A DNA stretch of 64,000 bases from Niastella vici (GCF_002077945.1 NZ_LVYD01000049.1:143884-207883), one strand, 5' to 3'. Numbered from the stretch's first letter, positions 18,123 through 27,784 are shown. Made by a program: numbers and translations. Notes: a model not told the origin generated them from the letters alone.

Positions 18123-18974
18123 TTATTTCCCAAACAAAACATATCCATACGTCTTGTTCGCCAATTCGCGGGCTTTTTGGGGAAAGAGTTTGATGAAGAG
18201 GTTCAGCGGGAATTTTACCGGGGGCAATTTGCGGCCGATGCGGTCGCCTTCATCGATCACATGAATATTTTCATGCACCTTCCAGCCATGGCTGCTAAAA
18301 AATGCGATCGGGTTTTCTACATTGAATTGCAGGGGTGCTTTGCTGAGCATTTTTTTCAGCTCGGGAGCCCGCCGGTGTCGGCGCAGGCCACCATGGTAAT
18401 CTGTTATCCAGTAGTAAAAGGTGGGCACTTCAAAAATACCCTTTGATAGTTGGGCGCCCTGTTCATTGGTTAAATAGCCCACTACGCCTTCGGTGATAAT
18501 AAGGGCCCGTTTGGCTTCAGCACCCAGTTGTGTAAACAGGGCTGTTCTTTCGGGGTCGTTGCTGAGGTCAGCAGCCAGGCGTTGCAGATGACAGGCTGGT
18601 TTCTCGTTTTCGAGCAGTTTATTTTTATAATCGATCATGTGGGGAAAATCAACTTCAACCCAACGAAGGTTAACCGGCAGGGGCATGCGATAAGGCCGGG
18701 TATCGAGACCGGCGCCTAAATTTATTACAGTATCAATGCCCCTTTCAATGGCTATATTGATCAGCCGGTCAATACCGGTTGTACGGGTAACCATGGCAAA
18801 TGACATATGATCTTTAATAGGCGTGGCTGCTACCATTTGAAAACCCCGTTCACCGGCCAGTTTACGCGCCAGCGGATCTTTAAACACGGCATCGGGCCGT
18901 TCAGATTCCAACGCCCTGTATGCGGCGATCCATAACGCTGTATCAGAAACGTTATTGATGAGCTGGTCCTGCAT
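18123..18974 (-). CDS. SAM-dependent methyltransferase, LCM/TIGR00027 type
   Basis: A 283-residue class I methyltransferase of the leucine carboxyl methyltransferase-like family. The SAM-binding motif VINLGAGLDTRPYRM lies at residues 83-97, preceded by the family N-terminus (SDTALWIAAYRALESERPDAVFKDPLARKLAG) and followed by WVEVDFPHMIDYK and ITEGVVGYLT. Family members methylate protein C-terminal carboxyls in eukaryotes, but most bacterial members have no known substrate. It is monocistronic, with an AT-rich region downstream and no clear terminator. Confidence 0.85.
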   Translation of the reverse strand: MQDQLINNVSDTALWIAAYRALESERPDAVFKDPLARKLAGERGFQMVAATPIKDHMSFAMVTRTTGIDRLINIAIERGIDTVINLGAGLDTRPYRMPLPVNLRWVEVDFPHMIDYKNKLLENEKPACHLQRLAADLSNDPERTALFTQLGAEAKRALIITEGVVGYLTNEQGAQLSKGIFEVPTFYYWITDYHGGLRRHRRAPELKKMLSKAPLQFNVENPIAFFSSHGWKVHENIHVIDEGDRIGRKLPPVKFPLNLFIKLFPQKARELANKTYGYVLFGK

Positions 18975-19052
18975 AACGGTTGTTCTTTACTGATATATCT
19001 GGTGTTCTTACTATAAATATAATGAAATTTTTGCAGGAGTGGTGGGTGTATT

Positions 19053-19469
19053 TTATAGCGGCTGTATATCAGGGGCCATCCATTGTTTTCTTGCTGCCTC
19101 GCTCATTAGCAATTCGCGGCTATAATATTTGAACGGAAAATCTTTCTGTAAAAACTCCTGTTGCCAAAGCCCTTCCAGCTTACTTTCAAAGGGCTTGCTG
19201 GTATTGGTTTGCAATACGTAGTTAACAATAACCCTGGTGTAAAACAAGGTAATGGTTTCATGATAGCCTGAGTGACCGGTATTTTGCCCGCCAACGCTTA
19301 CATTGTATTTTTTTATTCCTTCTTTGATTGATTCAAGGGCCAGCGGTAACGGTAGCTGGCAGCAATACCAAAGCGCCATTACAAAATGGGCTTCATGCGT
19401 CCATTTTTCTTTAGGCAGGGTCCCATTTTCAAATTGATTGACCAATTCTTTTGCTTCAGTTGGTGTCAT
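19053..19469 (-). CDS. Conserved protein of unknown function, Lrp operon partner
   Basis: A 138-residue, probably cytosolic, helical protein. I recognise the pattern WTHEAHF ... SGYHETIT ... from unnamed proteins of many bacteria, but no biochemical role is known to me. The conserved His residues (WTHEAH, GYHET) could bind a metal or act in catalysis; this is inference. Its ATG follows the stop of the Lrp regulator after one base, so they form a two-gene operon and the regulator may control it. Confidence 0.7.
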   Translation of the reverse strand: MTPTEAKELVNQFENGTLPKEKWTHEAHFVMALWYCCQLPLPLALESIKEGIKKYNVSVGGQNTGHSGYHETITLFYTRVIVNYVLQTNTSKPFESKLEGLWQQEFLQKDFPFKYYSRELLMSEAARKQWMAPDIQPL

Positions 19470-19470
19470 C

Positions 19471-19917
19471 TTAAAAGTTTTTTACGTTCACTTCTTCTTT
19501 ATAGGTGTTCAAGATGATGGTGGTGTTGGTGCGGGTAACTGCTTTGATGTTCTTTATCTTTTTTACCAGCAGCTCTTCCAGGGCTGCAGTATCTTTTACC
19601 AGCACTTTCAGCAGCAGATCGTAATCGCCGGCAACGTGGTGGCATTCGAGCACTTCGTTTAAGGCAACGATGTTTTCTTTTACCGATCCGGCTTTGGTAT
19701 GATCGATCCATACCTGAATAAATGCCAGCAATTGCAGATCTATTTGCTTGCGGTTTACCTGTATGGTGTACTTATCGATATACCCCGATTTATCGAGTTT
19801 GCGCAATCGTTCTGTTACTGCAGGCAGCGATAGATTTATTTTGCGGGCTATATCGGCACCGGTAATGCGGGCGTTTTCTACCAGTAACTGAAGTATTTTA
19901 CTGTCATAACGGTCCAT
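19471..19917 (-). CDS. Lrp/AsnC-family transcriptional regulator
   Basis: A 148-residue regulator with an N-terminal winged helix-turn-helix (DRYDSKILQLLVENARITGADIARKINLSLPAVTERLRKL) and a C-terminal RAM/ligand domain (HVAGDYDLLLKVLVKDTAALEELL). By family knowledge it senses an amino acid or related metabolite and works as an oligomer. The effector and regulon are unknown; the immediately downstream gene is the obvious candidate target. Confidence 0.9.
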   Translation of the reverse strand: MDRYDSKILQLLVENARITGADIARKINLSLPAVTERLRKLDKSGYIDKYTIQVNRKQIDLQLLAFIQVWIDHTKAGSVKENIVALNEVLECHHVAGDYDLLLKVLVKDTAALEELLVKKIKNIKAVTRTNTTIILNTYKEEVNVKNF

Positions 19918-20069
19918 ATACGTTTATTATTTACCCCAAAATTAGCCTTTGTCTTTATTTAATTTACGGGAGATAACAAAATGCCAGTGACTATTAAGGA
20001 AGAGGATGAGAATTCCTTATAATGGCTTGGGGAGGTGGCCTGGTTGAACTAAACAGGTGGCGATGATGA

Positions 20070-20104
20070 AAGGGAAAACAAAAGTCCCGACATGTCGGGA
20101 CTTT
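20070..20104 (-). terminator. Terminator of tRNA-Gly
   Basis: A perfect 24-base palindrome (20081-20104) is followed on the minus strand by TTTTGTTTTC. It begins two bases beyond the tRNA 3' end. Confidence 0.85.
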
Positions 20105-20105
20105 G

Positions 20106-20178
20106 AGCGGAAGACGAGAATCGAACCCGCGACCCTTAGCTTGGGAAGCTAATGCTCTACCAGCTGAGCTACTTCCGC
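20106..20178 (-). tRNA. tRNA-Gly (anticodon CCC)
   Basis: A 73-base cloverleaf: acceptor GCGGAAG/CTTCCGC, D-arm GCTC/GAGC, anticodon stem TTAGC/GCTAA with loop TTCCCAA (anticodon CCC), a 5-base variable loop, T-loop TTCGATT, and discriminator T. CCA is not encoded. It is followed by a strong terminator. Confidence 0.93.
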
Positions 20179-20231
20179 GTTTCTGCAACTAAGTTATAAA
20201 AAAATCAATTCCAATACGCACCATTCAAAAA

Positions 20232-21578
20232 TTACCACAACGGCTTCGCCTGGTAATAATCCAGGATCTTCGTACGAAGTACATAATCATAGCGGGCAAT
20301 AATGAGATTTGCATTGGCCTGGTCGTAGTTGTTTTTGGCTATGAAATAATCCACTGAGGTGGAAGCGCCTGCATTGTACCGTACATCGGCAGCCCTAAAC
20401 GATTCGGCATATGCCGCTACCTGTTCTACCAGTGCCTGGTACCTGTTCTTCGCTGCCGTTAAATTAAAATAATCTTTCTCAATGACCTGCTTTAATTGTA
20501 TTTGCTGGGTTTTCGCTGTAAACTCAGCACTTTTCAGGTTAATTTTTGCCAGGGAGATCTGGTTGCGGTAACGGAAATTATTAAAGATGGGTATGCTGAT
20601 GCCTACACCTACATACGTACGGTAATTATTGCTAAGCTGGTCGTAGTAAGCAATTTTTTTCTGGGCCGTATCCCGCGAAGCGCTGGAATAGGGGGTATAA
20701 AAACCGGCTCCCAAACCTACAACCGGGAATAAATTACCCCGTGCTGCCTGTACCGCCTTCTCTGCACTTTTGGTGCGCAGCTCTGCTGCCTTGATAGTAG
20801 CCAGTTGTTGCAGGGCGATATTGAAAATGCTGTCGGGTGTGTTACCATAATTCATTTCTACCTGGTCGGCTGTCAGCCGCTCCACTTCCAGGTCTTTGCT
20901 ATAGGGAACATTCATCAACTGCGACAGCGAAAGGCGGGCGGCATCGAGGTCGTTCTGACTTCTTATAATAGTCACTTTGTTGCTGGCCAGCAATCCTTTC
21001 ATATCTGACAGGTCACTTGGTTTTATGGCGCCTTCCTGGTTCATCAATTCCAGCCGCTCTACCTGTTTGCGGGTTACCTCTGCCTGATCCTGCGCCTGCT
21101 TCAACAGATCGGTATTGGTGAGTATTTGCAAATAGGCCAGTACAACGTTCAGCATCAGCTGATCTTTACTTTGCTGCAGCTCCATTTTACTGGCTTCATA
21201 AGCGTATTGTGAACTTTTCAACGTATTCAATAACCGCAAACCATTGAACAGGGTTACATTACCCGAGAGTGAATAACTGCCCGATGTTTGTTGCTGGTTA
21301 ACATAGCCGTTGGTGCTAAGGTCAATACTCCGGCCCTGGTTAAGCGTATGGTCTATTTCTCCGCTGATATTGGGTAACAGGTTGGCCTTCGATTGCCGCC
21401 AGGTAATGGCTGCCTGTTCCATGCTGAGATCGCTTTGCTTAACATCGAGATTATTGTTAATAGCTGTTTGTACGCATTCCTGCAGTGATAATGGACGACC
21501 GGTGATCAATTGCGACCGGCCATCCATATACATCATCATGGCTATGCTCCCTAATATGAATATTTTTCTAATTAACAT
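20232..21578 (-). CDS. TolC-family outer-membrane efflux protein
   Basis: A 448-residue protein with an N-terminal signal peptide (about residues 1-22) and two repeated outer-membrane-efflux-protein halves: long amphipathic helices such as LSLQECVQTAINNNLDVKQSDLSMEQAAI near the N-terminus and NLKSAEFTAKTQQIQLKQVIEKDYFNL in the second half. It should form the trimeric channel-tunnel of a tripartite exporter. It follows ATPase 1 after 15 bases and is probably the outer-membrane partner of the permease array and HlyD protein upstream. Confidence 0.9.
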   Translation of the reverse strand: MLIRKIFILGSIAMMMYMDGRSQLITGRPLSLQECVQTAINNNLDVKQSDLSMEQAAITWRQSKANLLPNISGEIDHTLNQGRSIDLSTNGYVNQQQTSGSYSLSGNVTLFNGLRLLNTLKSSQYAYEASKMELQQSKDQLMLNVVLAYLQILTNTDLLKQAQDQAEVTRKQVERLELMNQEGAIKPSDLSDMKGLLASNKVTIIRSQNDLDAARLSLSQLMNVPYSKDLEVERLTADQVEMNYGNTPDSIFNIALQQLATIKAAELRTKSAEKAVQAARGNLFPVVGLGAGFYTPYSSASRDTAQKKIAYYDQLSNNYRTYVGVGISIPIFNNFRYRNQISLAKINLKSAEFTAKTQQIQLKQVIEKDYFNLTAAKNRYQALVEQVAAYAESFRAADVRYNAGASTSVDYFIAKNNYDQANANLIIARYDYVLRTKILDYYQAKPLW

Positions 21579-21593
21579 TCTTATGTTCTTGTA

Positions 21594-22259
21594 TTAATTG
21601 TTCTCAATCCTTCCATCCAGCAAATTGATGATATGCGAACCGTAGGCTGCATTTTTTTCTGAATGGGTCACCTGTATAATGGTTACGCCTTCTTTATTCA
21701 GTTGTTTGAACAGGTCCATGATCTCTTCTCCCTGTTTTGAATTCAGGTTACCGGTAGGTTCATCGGCCAGCAACAGGTTGGGTTTGGCGATCAGTGCGCG
21801 AGCAATACCAACCAGTTGTTGCTGCCCGCCCGAAAGCTGGGTAGGGAAGAGGTCTTTTTTGCCAACGATATTAAACCGGTCGATCATATCAGCCACCATG
21901 GCTTTGCGCTCCCCCGATTTTATGTTCTGGTAAATGAGTGGCGTTTCAATATTCTCATACACCGTGAGCTCATCGATGAGGTGATAAGCCTGGAAAACAA
22001 AACCAACATGTTGTTTATAGATCTGCGAGCGTTGTTTTTCTTTCAGGGTATGAACCGCCTGGTCCATAAAAAAATATTCGCCTTCCGAGGCGTCGTCGAG
22101 CATACCCAGAATATGCAGCAGGGTCGATTTACCCGAACCGGATGGCCCCATAATGGAAACAAATTCCCCTTCTTTGATGGTCAGATTAATATCTTTTAAA
22201 ATAAATGTTGGTTTACCGCCTACCTGGTACCATTTTGAGATGTGCTTCAGTTCAATCAT
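21594..22259 (-). CDS. ABC transporter ATPase 1 (MacB/LolD type)
   Basis: A 221-residue nucleotide-binding subunit: Walker [10 protein letters not shown] (39-47), signature [14 protein letters not shown] (142-155), Walker B LLLADEP and switch His199. The A-loop region and the [16 protein letters not shown] segment place it with the MacB/LolD ATPases that work with FtsX-like permeases. The signature has Leu where the second ATPase and most relatives have Arg (GQQQRV), and Asn-Leu-Asn instead of NLD after DEPTG. It is first in its own transcription unit with tolC, separated from the permease array by a terminator. Confidence 0.92.
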   Translation of the reverse strand: MIELKHISKWYQVGGKPTFILKDINLTIKEGEFVSIMGPSGSGKSTLLHILGMLDDASEGEYFFMDQAVHTLKEKQRSQIYKQHVGFVFQAYHLIDELTVYENIETPLIYQNIKSGERKAMVADMIDRFNIVGKKDLFPTQLSGGQQQLVGIARALIAKPNLLLADEPTGNLNSKQGEEIMDLFKQLNKEGVTIIQVTHSEKNAAYGSHIINLLDGRIENN

Positions 22260-22390
22260 TGTTTGTTATTTATTGGTGCTTGTCAATGGTCATCTTAAAC
22301 TGCCTGCTGACCGGGTATACTCCCAATACATGCCAGTTTATAGATGTATGATTTGCAATATACTATAAGAGAATTGGATAAAAGTGAGTT

Positions 22391-22428
22391 CGTTTCCGAT
22401 ACAGAAACTGTCCGGTTTTGATACAGTG
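22391..22428. promoter_or_regulatory. Tandem upstream-activator-site candidates for ATPase1-tolC
   Basis: CGGTTTTGATACAGTG (22413-22428) recurs with one change at 37603-37618, in front of the hlyD/permease operon. A related copy, CGTTTCCGATACAG (22391-22404), lies exactly 22 bases away and overlaps the palindrome GTTTC/GAAAC. The spacing of two helical turns and the distance of about 130-170 bases from the start suit enhancer sites of a sigma54 activator. Binding by the nearby response regulator is inferred. Confidence 0.5.
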
Positions 22429-22526
22429 GGCAGGGGTGAAGGGGAAAAAGAAATTGGATGTACCAAAAGTAAACGACGGGCCTGAGAGCCACTTAAACGA
22501 ATACCGGGCTCCATCAGGTACCCGAA

Positions 22527-22560
22527 TAAAAAGAGGCTGCATCAACTTTGATACAACCTC
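22527..22560 (-). terminator. Terminator of the permease operon
   Basis: On the minus strand a 13-bp stem (22548-22560 with 22533-22545, three G-U pairs) with a 2-base predicted gap or small loop is followed by TTTTTA. It separates permease P1 from ATPase 1. Confidence 0.85.
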
Positions 22561-22611
22561 TTCCTGTATTAATTCTTCAGATATGATCTTTATTCATTAC
22601 GCAAACTCTTC

Positions 22612-22630
22612 ATCCCGCTGTTAGCGGGAT
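22612..22630. repeat. Small hairpin after permease P1, shared with P4 and P5
   Basis: ATCCCGC/GCGGGAT with a 5-base loop. The whole stretch from this hairpin into the permease 3' end is repeated, slightly diverged, at 30243-30310 and 32769-32850. It is a footprint of duplication or gene conversion. Confidence 0.6.
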
Positions 22631-22654
22631 CTCCGCATAAGCTTTACCAAAAAA

Positions 22655-25081
22655 TTACTCATTTTTTAAAGCTGCGACCGGGTTAGCAATGGCGGCTTTT
22701 ATCGTTTGAAAACTTACGGTAACCACCGCTATCAATGCGGCCAGTGCGCCGGCCATTACGAATACCCACCAGCTGATATTGGTACGGTAGGCAAAGTCCT
22801 GCAACCAGGTATGCATCACCCACCAGGCCAGCGGAAAGGCAATAAGGGCTGCAATGACAACCAGTTTCAGAAAATCTTTCGACAGCATGGCCGTAATGTG
22901 GCTTACCGTAGCGCCCAGCACTTTTCGAATGCCGATCTCTTTGGTGCGCTGCTCTGCTGCATAAGCGGCCAATCCGAACAAACCCAGGCAGGCAATTAAA
23001 ATGGCCAGGGCCGAAAAGGAAATGGCAATGATGCCCATCCGTTGTTCAGTACGGTATATATTATTGAAGTCTTCGTTCATGAAGGAATAGTTAAACGGCT
23101 CGCCCGGCACCATGGCTTTGTATTTTCTTTCAATTTGCGCCACCAGGCGATGGATATCGGTGCTATGTACGCGCAGGGCTATATTCCCCGGATGTTGTCC
23201 TAATAATAACGACAGGGGCGTTACCTGTTGCCGTAAGCTGCTGAAATTAAAATTCTTTACAATGCCAATTATATGCAGGGTACTTACATTTTTGGGGTTG
23301 TTCAGGTCGGAGATAAAATACAGGTTTTTCCCAATGGGGTCGCTAAAGCCATACATCTTTGCGGCCACCTCGTTAATGATGATGCCCGAAGAATCTGTTG
23401 GAAATTCTTTAGAAAAATTCCTTCCGGCTACCAGCTCCATACCCAGGGTTGGGATATATTGATCATCTACATCCCAGGTTTGCATCGATACGGCATTTTT
23501 CTGATCAAGCGTAGGATCAGCAAACACGGGGTTATCATTTCGCCAGCCATTCGTAGGTAAGTAATCGGCTATGGTAGCATTTTCAACGCCGGGAAATTTT
23601 ACCACTTCATCCCGGAAAGTTTTTGCCTGGCTGCCCAATGGGTGGGTGTTATGGATCACCAACACCTGCTCGCGGTTAAAACCTGGTTTATGCGATTGAA
23701 TATAATGCAATTGTTTATAGATCACCATAGTGGCAATAATGAGCACAATGGAGATCGCAAACTGGAACACGACGAGCCCGCTGCGTAACCAGCTTGTTTT
23801 AAAACCTGCAGCCAGCTTGCCTTTGATCACCTGTATGGGTTTGAAAGCCGATAAATAAAAAGCAGGATAGCTGCCCGCCAGCAAACCGGTGATCAATACC
23901 AATAATACCAGTACAGGTAACAACCAGGGATCAACGAGCAAATTCAGTTTGATGTCTTTTGCCGCCAGCTGGTTAAAGTAGGGGAGCATGGTCCAGGCCA
24001 GCACCAGGGCCAGCAACATGGCCATACTGCTGATGAGCAGGCTTTCGGTAAGGAATTGTTTTACCAGGTTGGCTTTTAAAGAACCCAGTACTTTTCGTAC
24101 ACCCACTTCCCGGGCGCGGTTAGCCGAACGGGCGGTTGACAGGTTCATGAAGTTAACGCAGGCGATCAGCAGAATAAAGAAAGCGATGGCCGAGAAAATA
24201 TATACATACTGAATATCGCTGTTGGCGCGCAATTCGGCCTCTTTATTTGAATACAGGTGAATGCTGGTAAGCGGGGTTAAGTGATGCTTTTCATAATTCC
24301 CGCTTTTTTTAAACTCGTCCATATTGATCGACATATACTGCATCACCTGCGGACCAATATATTTTTCAACCAGCGCATCAAATTGCGCTTCGAGCTGTTT
24401 TGGATCGGCGCCTTCCTTTAATAGAATATAGGTGTTGAAGTTATTGCTTAACCAGTTGTTAGCCCGGCTTTCGGCCCGGGTTGATAAGGAAACGAAGAAA
24501 TCGTAATTGAAATGCGATTGGGATGGAACATCTTTTATAACGCCGGTGATGGTATAATGTTCATGGTTATTAATAAGGAGGCTTCGGCCCGCTGCCTGTG
24601 TGGTGTTGAAGTATTTACGGGCTATTGTTTCGGTGATCACAACACTGTTAGGCTCGCGCAGGGCCGTTTGCGGATCGCCATCGAGCATGGGCAGCGTAAA
24701 TACATCGAACAGGGTTGAATCGGCATACACCACATGTTCTTCCTGAACATTTTCAGCACCCTTTTTTATAAGCAGGCCACCGGCACTGCGGAACCGCACA
24801 TACTGTTCTACCTGCGGATAATCTTTTTTCAGCGTTGGGCCCATGGGGTCGGTCGCTGTGGCCAGCACAAAATGATTGCCGCCAAATTTTATGTCGGCAT
24901 CCACCCGGTAAATACGGTCGGCTTTTTTATTGTAACGGTCATAACCAAGCTCATCGAGCACAAACAGCATAATGAGCAAACAGGTGGCCAGTCCAATAGC
25001 CAGCCCTATTATATTGATGGCCGAGAAACCCTTGCTTTTCCAAAGGTTCCTAAAGGCAATTTTAAGATAGTTCTTTAACAT
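22655..25081 (-). CDS. MacB/FtsX-like ABC permease P1
   Basis: An 808-residue permease with the double architecture of this Bacteroidota group: N-terminal helix (AIGLATCLLIMLFVLDELGYDRYN), a periplasmic MacB-type domain, an FtsX membrane block around residues 280-420 with REVGVRKVLGSLKANLVKQF, a central helix and second periplasmic domain, and a final FtsX block with KEIGIRKVLGATVSHITAML. It is the last gene of the hlyD-led operon, ending in NPVAALKNE. Such permeases, with a MacB-type ATPase, move substrates between periplasm and outside rather than through the inner membrane. The substrate is unknown. Confidence 0.9.
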   Translation of the reverse strand: MLKNYLKIAFRNLWKSKGFSAINIIGLAIGLATCLLIMLFVLDELGYDRYNKKADRIYRVDADIKFGGNHFVLATATDPMGPTLKKDYPQVEQYVRFRSAGGLLIKKGAENVQEEHVVYADSTLFDVFTLPMLDGDPQTALREPNSVVITETIARKYFNTTQAAGRSLLINNHEHYTITGVIKDVPSQSHFNYDFFVSLSTRAESRANNWLSNNFNTYILLKEGADPKQLEAQFDALVEKYIGPQVMQYMSINMDEFKKSGNYEKHHLTPLTSIHLYSNKEAELRANSDIQYVYIFSAIAFFILLIACVNFMNLSTARSANRAREVGVRKVLGSLKANLVKQFLTESLLISSMAMLLALVLAWTMLPYFNQLAAKDIKLNLLVDPWLLPVLVLLVLITGLLAGSYPAFYLSAFKPIQVIKGKLAAGFKTSWLRSGLVVFQFAISIVLIIATMVIYKQLHYIQSHKPGFNREQVLVIHNTHPLGSQAKTFRDEVVKFPGVENATIADYLPTNGWRNDNPVFADPTLDQKNAVSMQTWDVDDQYIPTLGMELVAGRNFSKEFPTDSSGIIINEVAAKMYGFSDPIGKNLYFISDLNNPKNVSTLHIIGIVKNFNFSSLRQQVTPLSLLLGQHPGNIALRVHSTDIHRLVAQIERKYKAMVPGEPFNYSFMNEDFNNIYRTEQRMGIIAISFSALAILIACLGLFGLAAYAAEQRTKEIGIRKVLGATVSHITAMLSKDFLKLVVIAALIAFPLAWWVMHTWLQDFAYRTNISWWVFVMAGALAALIAVVTVSFQTIKAAIANPVAALKNE

Positions 25082-25120
25082 ACGCTTATTCTTGGTTGTT
25101 ACATTTATAGGTTATATTCT

Positions 25121-25233
25121 GTTACCAGTTGCCCGTTCCCGGTTTCCGGGTATTAATTTTCGGGCAGTCCGACTTTTGGCAGAAAGCCATAAAATTTATG
25201 GTCCCGGTAACCGGTATCTGGTAACAGGTAACT
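25121..25233. repeat. Inverted pair of heptad arrays between P1 and P2
   Basis: Left (25121-25148): GTTACCA, GTTGCCC, GTTCCCG, GTTTCCG. Right (25206-25233): GGTAACC, GGTATCT, GGTAACA, GGTAACT, the opposite polarity. The spacer is 57 bases. The element fills the gap between two permease genes. Confidence 0.8.
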
Positions 25234-25234
25234 G

Positions 25235-27646
25235 TCATTCGCTTCTCAATGCTTTCACCGGGTTCGCCAGCGAAGCCCTTATAGCTTTATAACCCACCGT
25301 TATCCATGCAATCAGTATGGAACCGGTAATGGCAACTATAAAGAACCAGCCGCTCAGTGATATACGATATACAAAATTATTCAGCCAGGTATGCATCATA
25401 TACCAGGCAACAGGTACGGCAATAAAGAAGGAGATGATGATCAAAATGGTGAATTCTTTTGAGAACAGTTTCAGCAGGCTGGCCACCGAAGCGCCCAGCA
25501 CTTTTCGAATACCTACTTCTTTTGTTTTTTGCACGGCCATAAACGAAACCAGTCCATACAAACCTAAACAGGAAATAAAAATGGCAAGCCCGGCGAATAT
25601 CTTATACAGCAATGACAACTGTTCTTCCTGCTGATAAAATTTCGCAATATCTTCATCAAAGAAGGAAGGGGCAAACGCGTAGTCGGGGTAGAACTGTGCC
25701 CATATTTTTTGAATGGCTTCGCGGGTATGCGGCAGTTGATGGGTGCGTAACTTGATGGCCGTAAGGAATTGAAAGCTTTTATTGCTCGTGATCATCAACG
25801 GCTTTATTTCTTCCCGCAGTGAATTGGTCTTGAAATCCTGCATTACACCCACAATGGGCAGCCATTTGTTGCGGCCCATTCGAATTTCTTTACCAATGGC
25901 ATCGTTGGCATTCTTTATACCCAGTTTCTTCAGCAAGGTTTCATTAACCATGGCTTCGCGGCTGGTATCGCATTCGGCAGCAGCCTGGCCGGCTATAAGA
26001 TGAACCCCAAACGTTTTGATATAATCTGCATCAGCAAACTTCAGCGTAACCTGAAATTTTTCATCGGGCTGGTGGTTGTAAGCAAAATTCGAAGACCAGG
26101 TATTGTCGGAAGAAGGTGCATCGCTGTTGAAACTTACCGATTGCACGCCCGGCACCTGTAACAATTGTTGTTTAAAGGCCATCTGTTTCGACTGAATAAG
26201 GCTGTCGCCATTACTGCTCAATACCAGTACGCCTTCCTTGTTAACGCCGAGGTCGGCTTTGCTGATAAAGTTCATTTGGCTAACTGCTACAGCCGTTGCA
26301 ATGATGAGCACTTGTGAAATGGTAAACTGCATCACCACTAATCCTCTTCGTAACGATACTCCCCGTACGCTGGCCGATACCATTTTGTTCTTCAATGCCG
26401 TAATGGGGTTGAACTTCGACAACACAAAAGAAGGATACAAACCAGCCAGTAATATAACAACCAAACCCATAGCCAGCATCATGCCCATTGTTTTGGGCGT
26501 GAACAGGGTGAGCGGTTCCTTTATGCTCGCGATATGTTTTATATAAGGTAATACTATCCAGGCAATACCCATAGCCAAAATAACCGACAGGCAAACGATC
26601 ACCGCAGTTTCGCTCATGATCTGTGCAAACAGCTGACTGCGGTTACTGCCCAGCACTTTTCGGATGCCCACTTCTCTTGACCGGTTTACCGACAATGCCG
26701 TTGACAGGTTGATGAAGTTTACACAGGCCATCAAAATGATGAACAGGCCTATGAGCGATAAGGTAAGCAGGGTGGTTTTACTGGTTACATGATCGCCAAG
26801 CGTTTCAAAGCGGCGGTCGAAATGAATAGTGCCCAGCGGTTGCAGAAAATTCCTTTTTACCGAATTGGTCTGCATTACATCATAGTGGCGTTTGCTGAAT
26901 TGTAACAGGGCTTTATCGATGTCGGCCGCTTTGGCAGCCGGCGATAGCAGGGCAAATACATTAAAGTTGCTGCTGGTGGTGTTCCAGTTGTCAGCATGAT
27001 TATACGCACTGCCATATTGTTTCAGGGTTTCATAAGAAACCAGCACTGACAGGGGAAGGTCGGTATTGGCCGGAACATTTTTCAGGATCCCGCTTACTTT
27101 CAGCGTTATGGCGTTATCGAGCACCATCGTTTTGCCCATGGCCTGTTGCCAGTTGCCAAAATACGTGGTGGCGGTTCTTTCATCAAGCACTATATTGTTG
27201 GGATCTTTTAACGCATCGGCGCCACCGACCAGCCAGTCGTAATGAAATATGTTGAAGATCTCCGGCTCAATGAAAAAGATGCCTGATTTCAGAATGAATT
27301 TGTTGCCCGTTGCATTACCGGCTGATGGTACGGTGACCTGACTGCCATATATTGATTTCAGCGCGCCGAATTGTATGTTGGGAAGATCGGTGCGCAACGC
27401 TTTCAATGCAGCCACCGGTACACCTGAGTTATACGTGATGTCCTTATCAAATTTATCCTGCGTAACCACCCGGTATATGCGGTCATAATTGGGTTGAAAC
27501 CTATCGTAGCTCATTTCGTATTGCACTACGATAAACAGGAGTAAACTGGCCGCTATACCTATCGACAGGCCGGTTATATTGATGAGCGAAAAAGCCTTGT
27601 TGCGAATAATGCTTCGCCAGGCGGTTTTGAAATAATTTTTAAACAT
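25235..27646 (-). CDS. MacB/FtsX-like ABC permease P2
   Basis: An 803-residue paralogue of P1 with the same domain order. The two FtsX coupling segments read REVGIRKVLGSNRSQLFAQI (about residues 325-345) and KEVGIRKVLGASVASLLKLF (near 690-710); the protein ends NPVKALRSE. It is the most diverged of the five at its C-terminus and 3' flank, lacking the shared downstream hairpin. The gap to P1 holds an inverted heptad pair. Confidence 0.9.
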   Translation of the reverse strand: MFKNYFKTAWRSIIRNKAFSLINITGLSIGIAASLLLFIVVQYEMSYDRFQPNYDRIYRVVTQDKFDKDITYNSGVPVAALKALRTDLPNIQFGALKSIYGSQVTVPSAGNATGNKFILKSGIFFIEPEIFNIFHYDWLVGGADALKDPNNIVLDERTATTYFGNWQQAMGKTMVLDNAITLKVSGILKNVPANTDLPLSVLVSYETLKQYGSAYNHADNWNTTSSNFNVFALLSPAAKAADIDKALLQFSKRHYDVMQTNSVKRNFLQPLGTIHFDRRFETLGDHVTSKTTLLTLSLIGLFIILMACVNFINLSTALSVNRSREVGIRKVLGSNRSQLFAQIMSETAVIVCLSVILAMGIAWIVLPYIKHIASIKEPLTLFTPKTMGMMLAMGLVVILLAGLYPSFVLSKFNPITALKNKMVSASVRGVSLRRGLVVMQFTISQVLIIATAVAVSQMNFISKADLGVNKEGVLVLSSNGDSLIQSKQMAFKQQLLQVPGVQSVSFNSDAPSSDNTWSSNFAYNHQPDEKFQVTLKFADADYIKTFGVHLIAGQAAAECDTSREAMVNETLLKKLGIKNANDAIGKEIRMGRNKWLPIVGVMQDFKTNSLREEIKPLMITSNKSFQFLTAIKLRTHQLPHTREAIQKIWAQFYPDYAFAPSFFDEDIAKFYQQEEQLSLLYKIFAGLAIFISCLGLYGLVSFMAVQKTKEVGIRKVLGASVASLLKLFSKEFTILIIISFFIAVPVAWYMMHTWLNNFVYRISLSGWFFIVAITGSILIAWITVGYKAIRASLANPVKALRSE

Positions 27647-27703
27647 ATGAAAAACAGGTTTCTTCAGTTTATGATTGTTTCATTTGCCTTTCATAGGGCC
27701 TTC

Positions 27704-27781
27704 GTGAAACGGCAAACGGCAAACGTGAAAGAAGACCGCGGTTACGGTTTTACGTTTCACGTTTCACTTTTCACGTTTCAC
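27704..27781. repeat. Inverted pair of heptad arrays between P2 and P3
   Basis: Left (27704-27731): GTGAAAC, GGCAAAC, GGCAAAC, GTGAAAG. Right (27747-27781): GTTTTAC then GTTTCAC/TTTTCAC units, the opposite polarity. The spacer is about 15 bases, so the transcript can fold into a long imperfect hairpin. Confidence 0.85.
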
Positions 27782-27784
27782 GAT

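Larger units (their letters stand above)
22260..22654. other. Intergenic region of 395 bp: promoter of ATPase1-tolC plus terminator of the permease array
   Basis: It contains, in minus-strand order: the conserved small hairpin 22612-22630, a strong terminator (22527-22560), paired upstream-site candidates (22391-22428), and about 130 bases leading to the ATPase 1 start. No credible gene. Confidence 0.65.

Noticed and set aside
22295..22624. Small frames in the gap between permease P1 and ATPase 1
   Set aside because: They overlap a strong terminator and putative regulatory sites and show no signal peptide or family pattern.
25121..27781. Heptad arrays considered as CRISPR or phage attachment sites
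   Set aside because: Units are 7 bases, imperfect, without unique spacers of regular length and without cas or integrase genes nearby.
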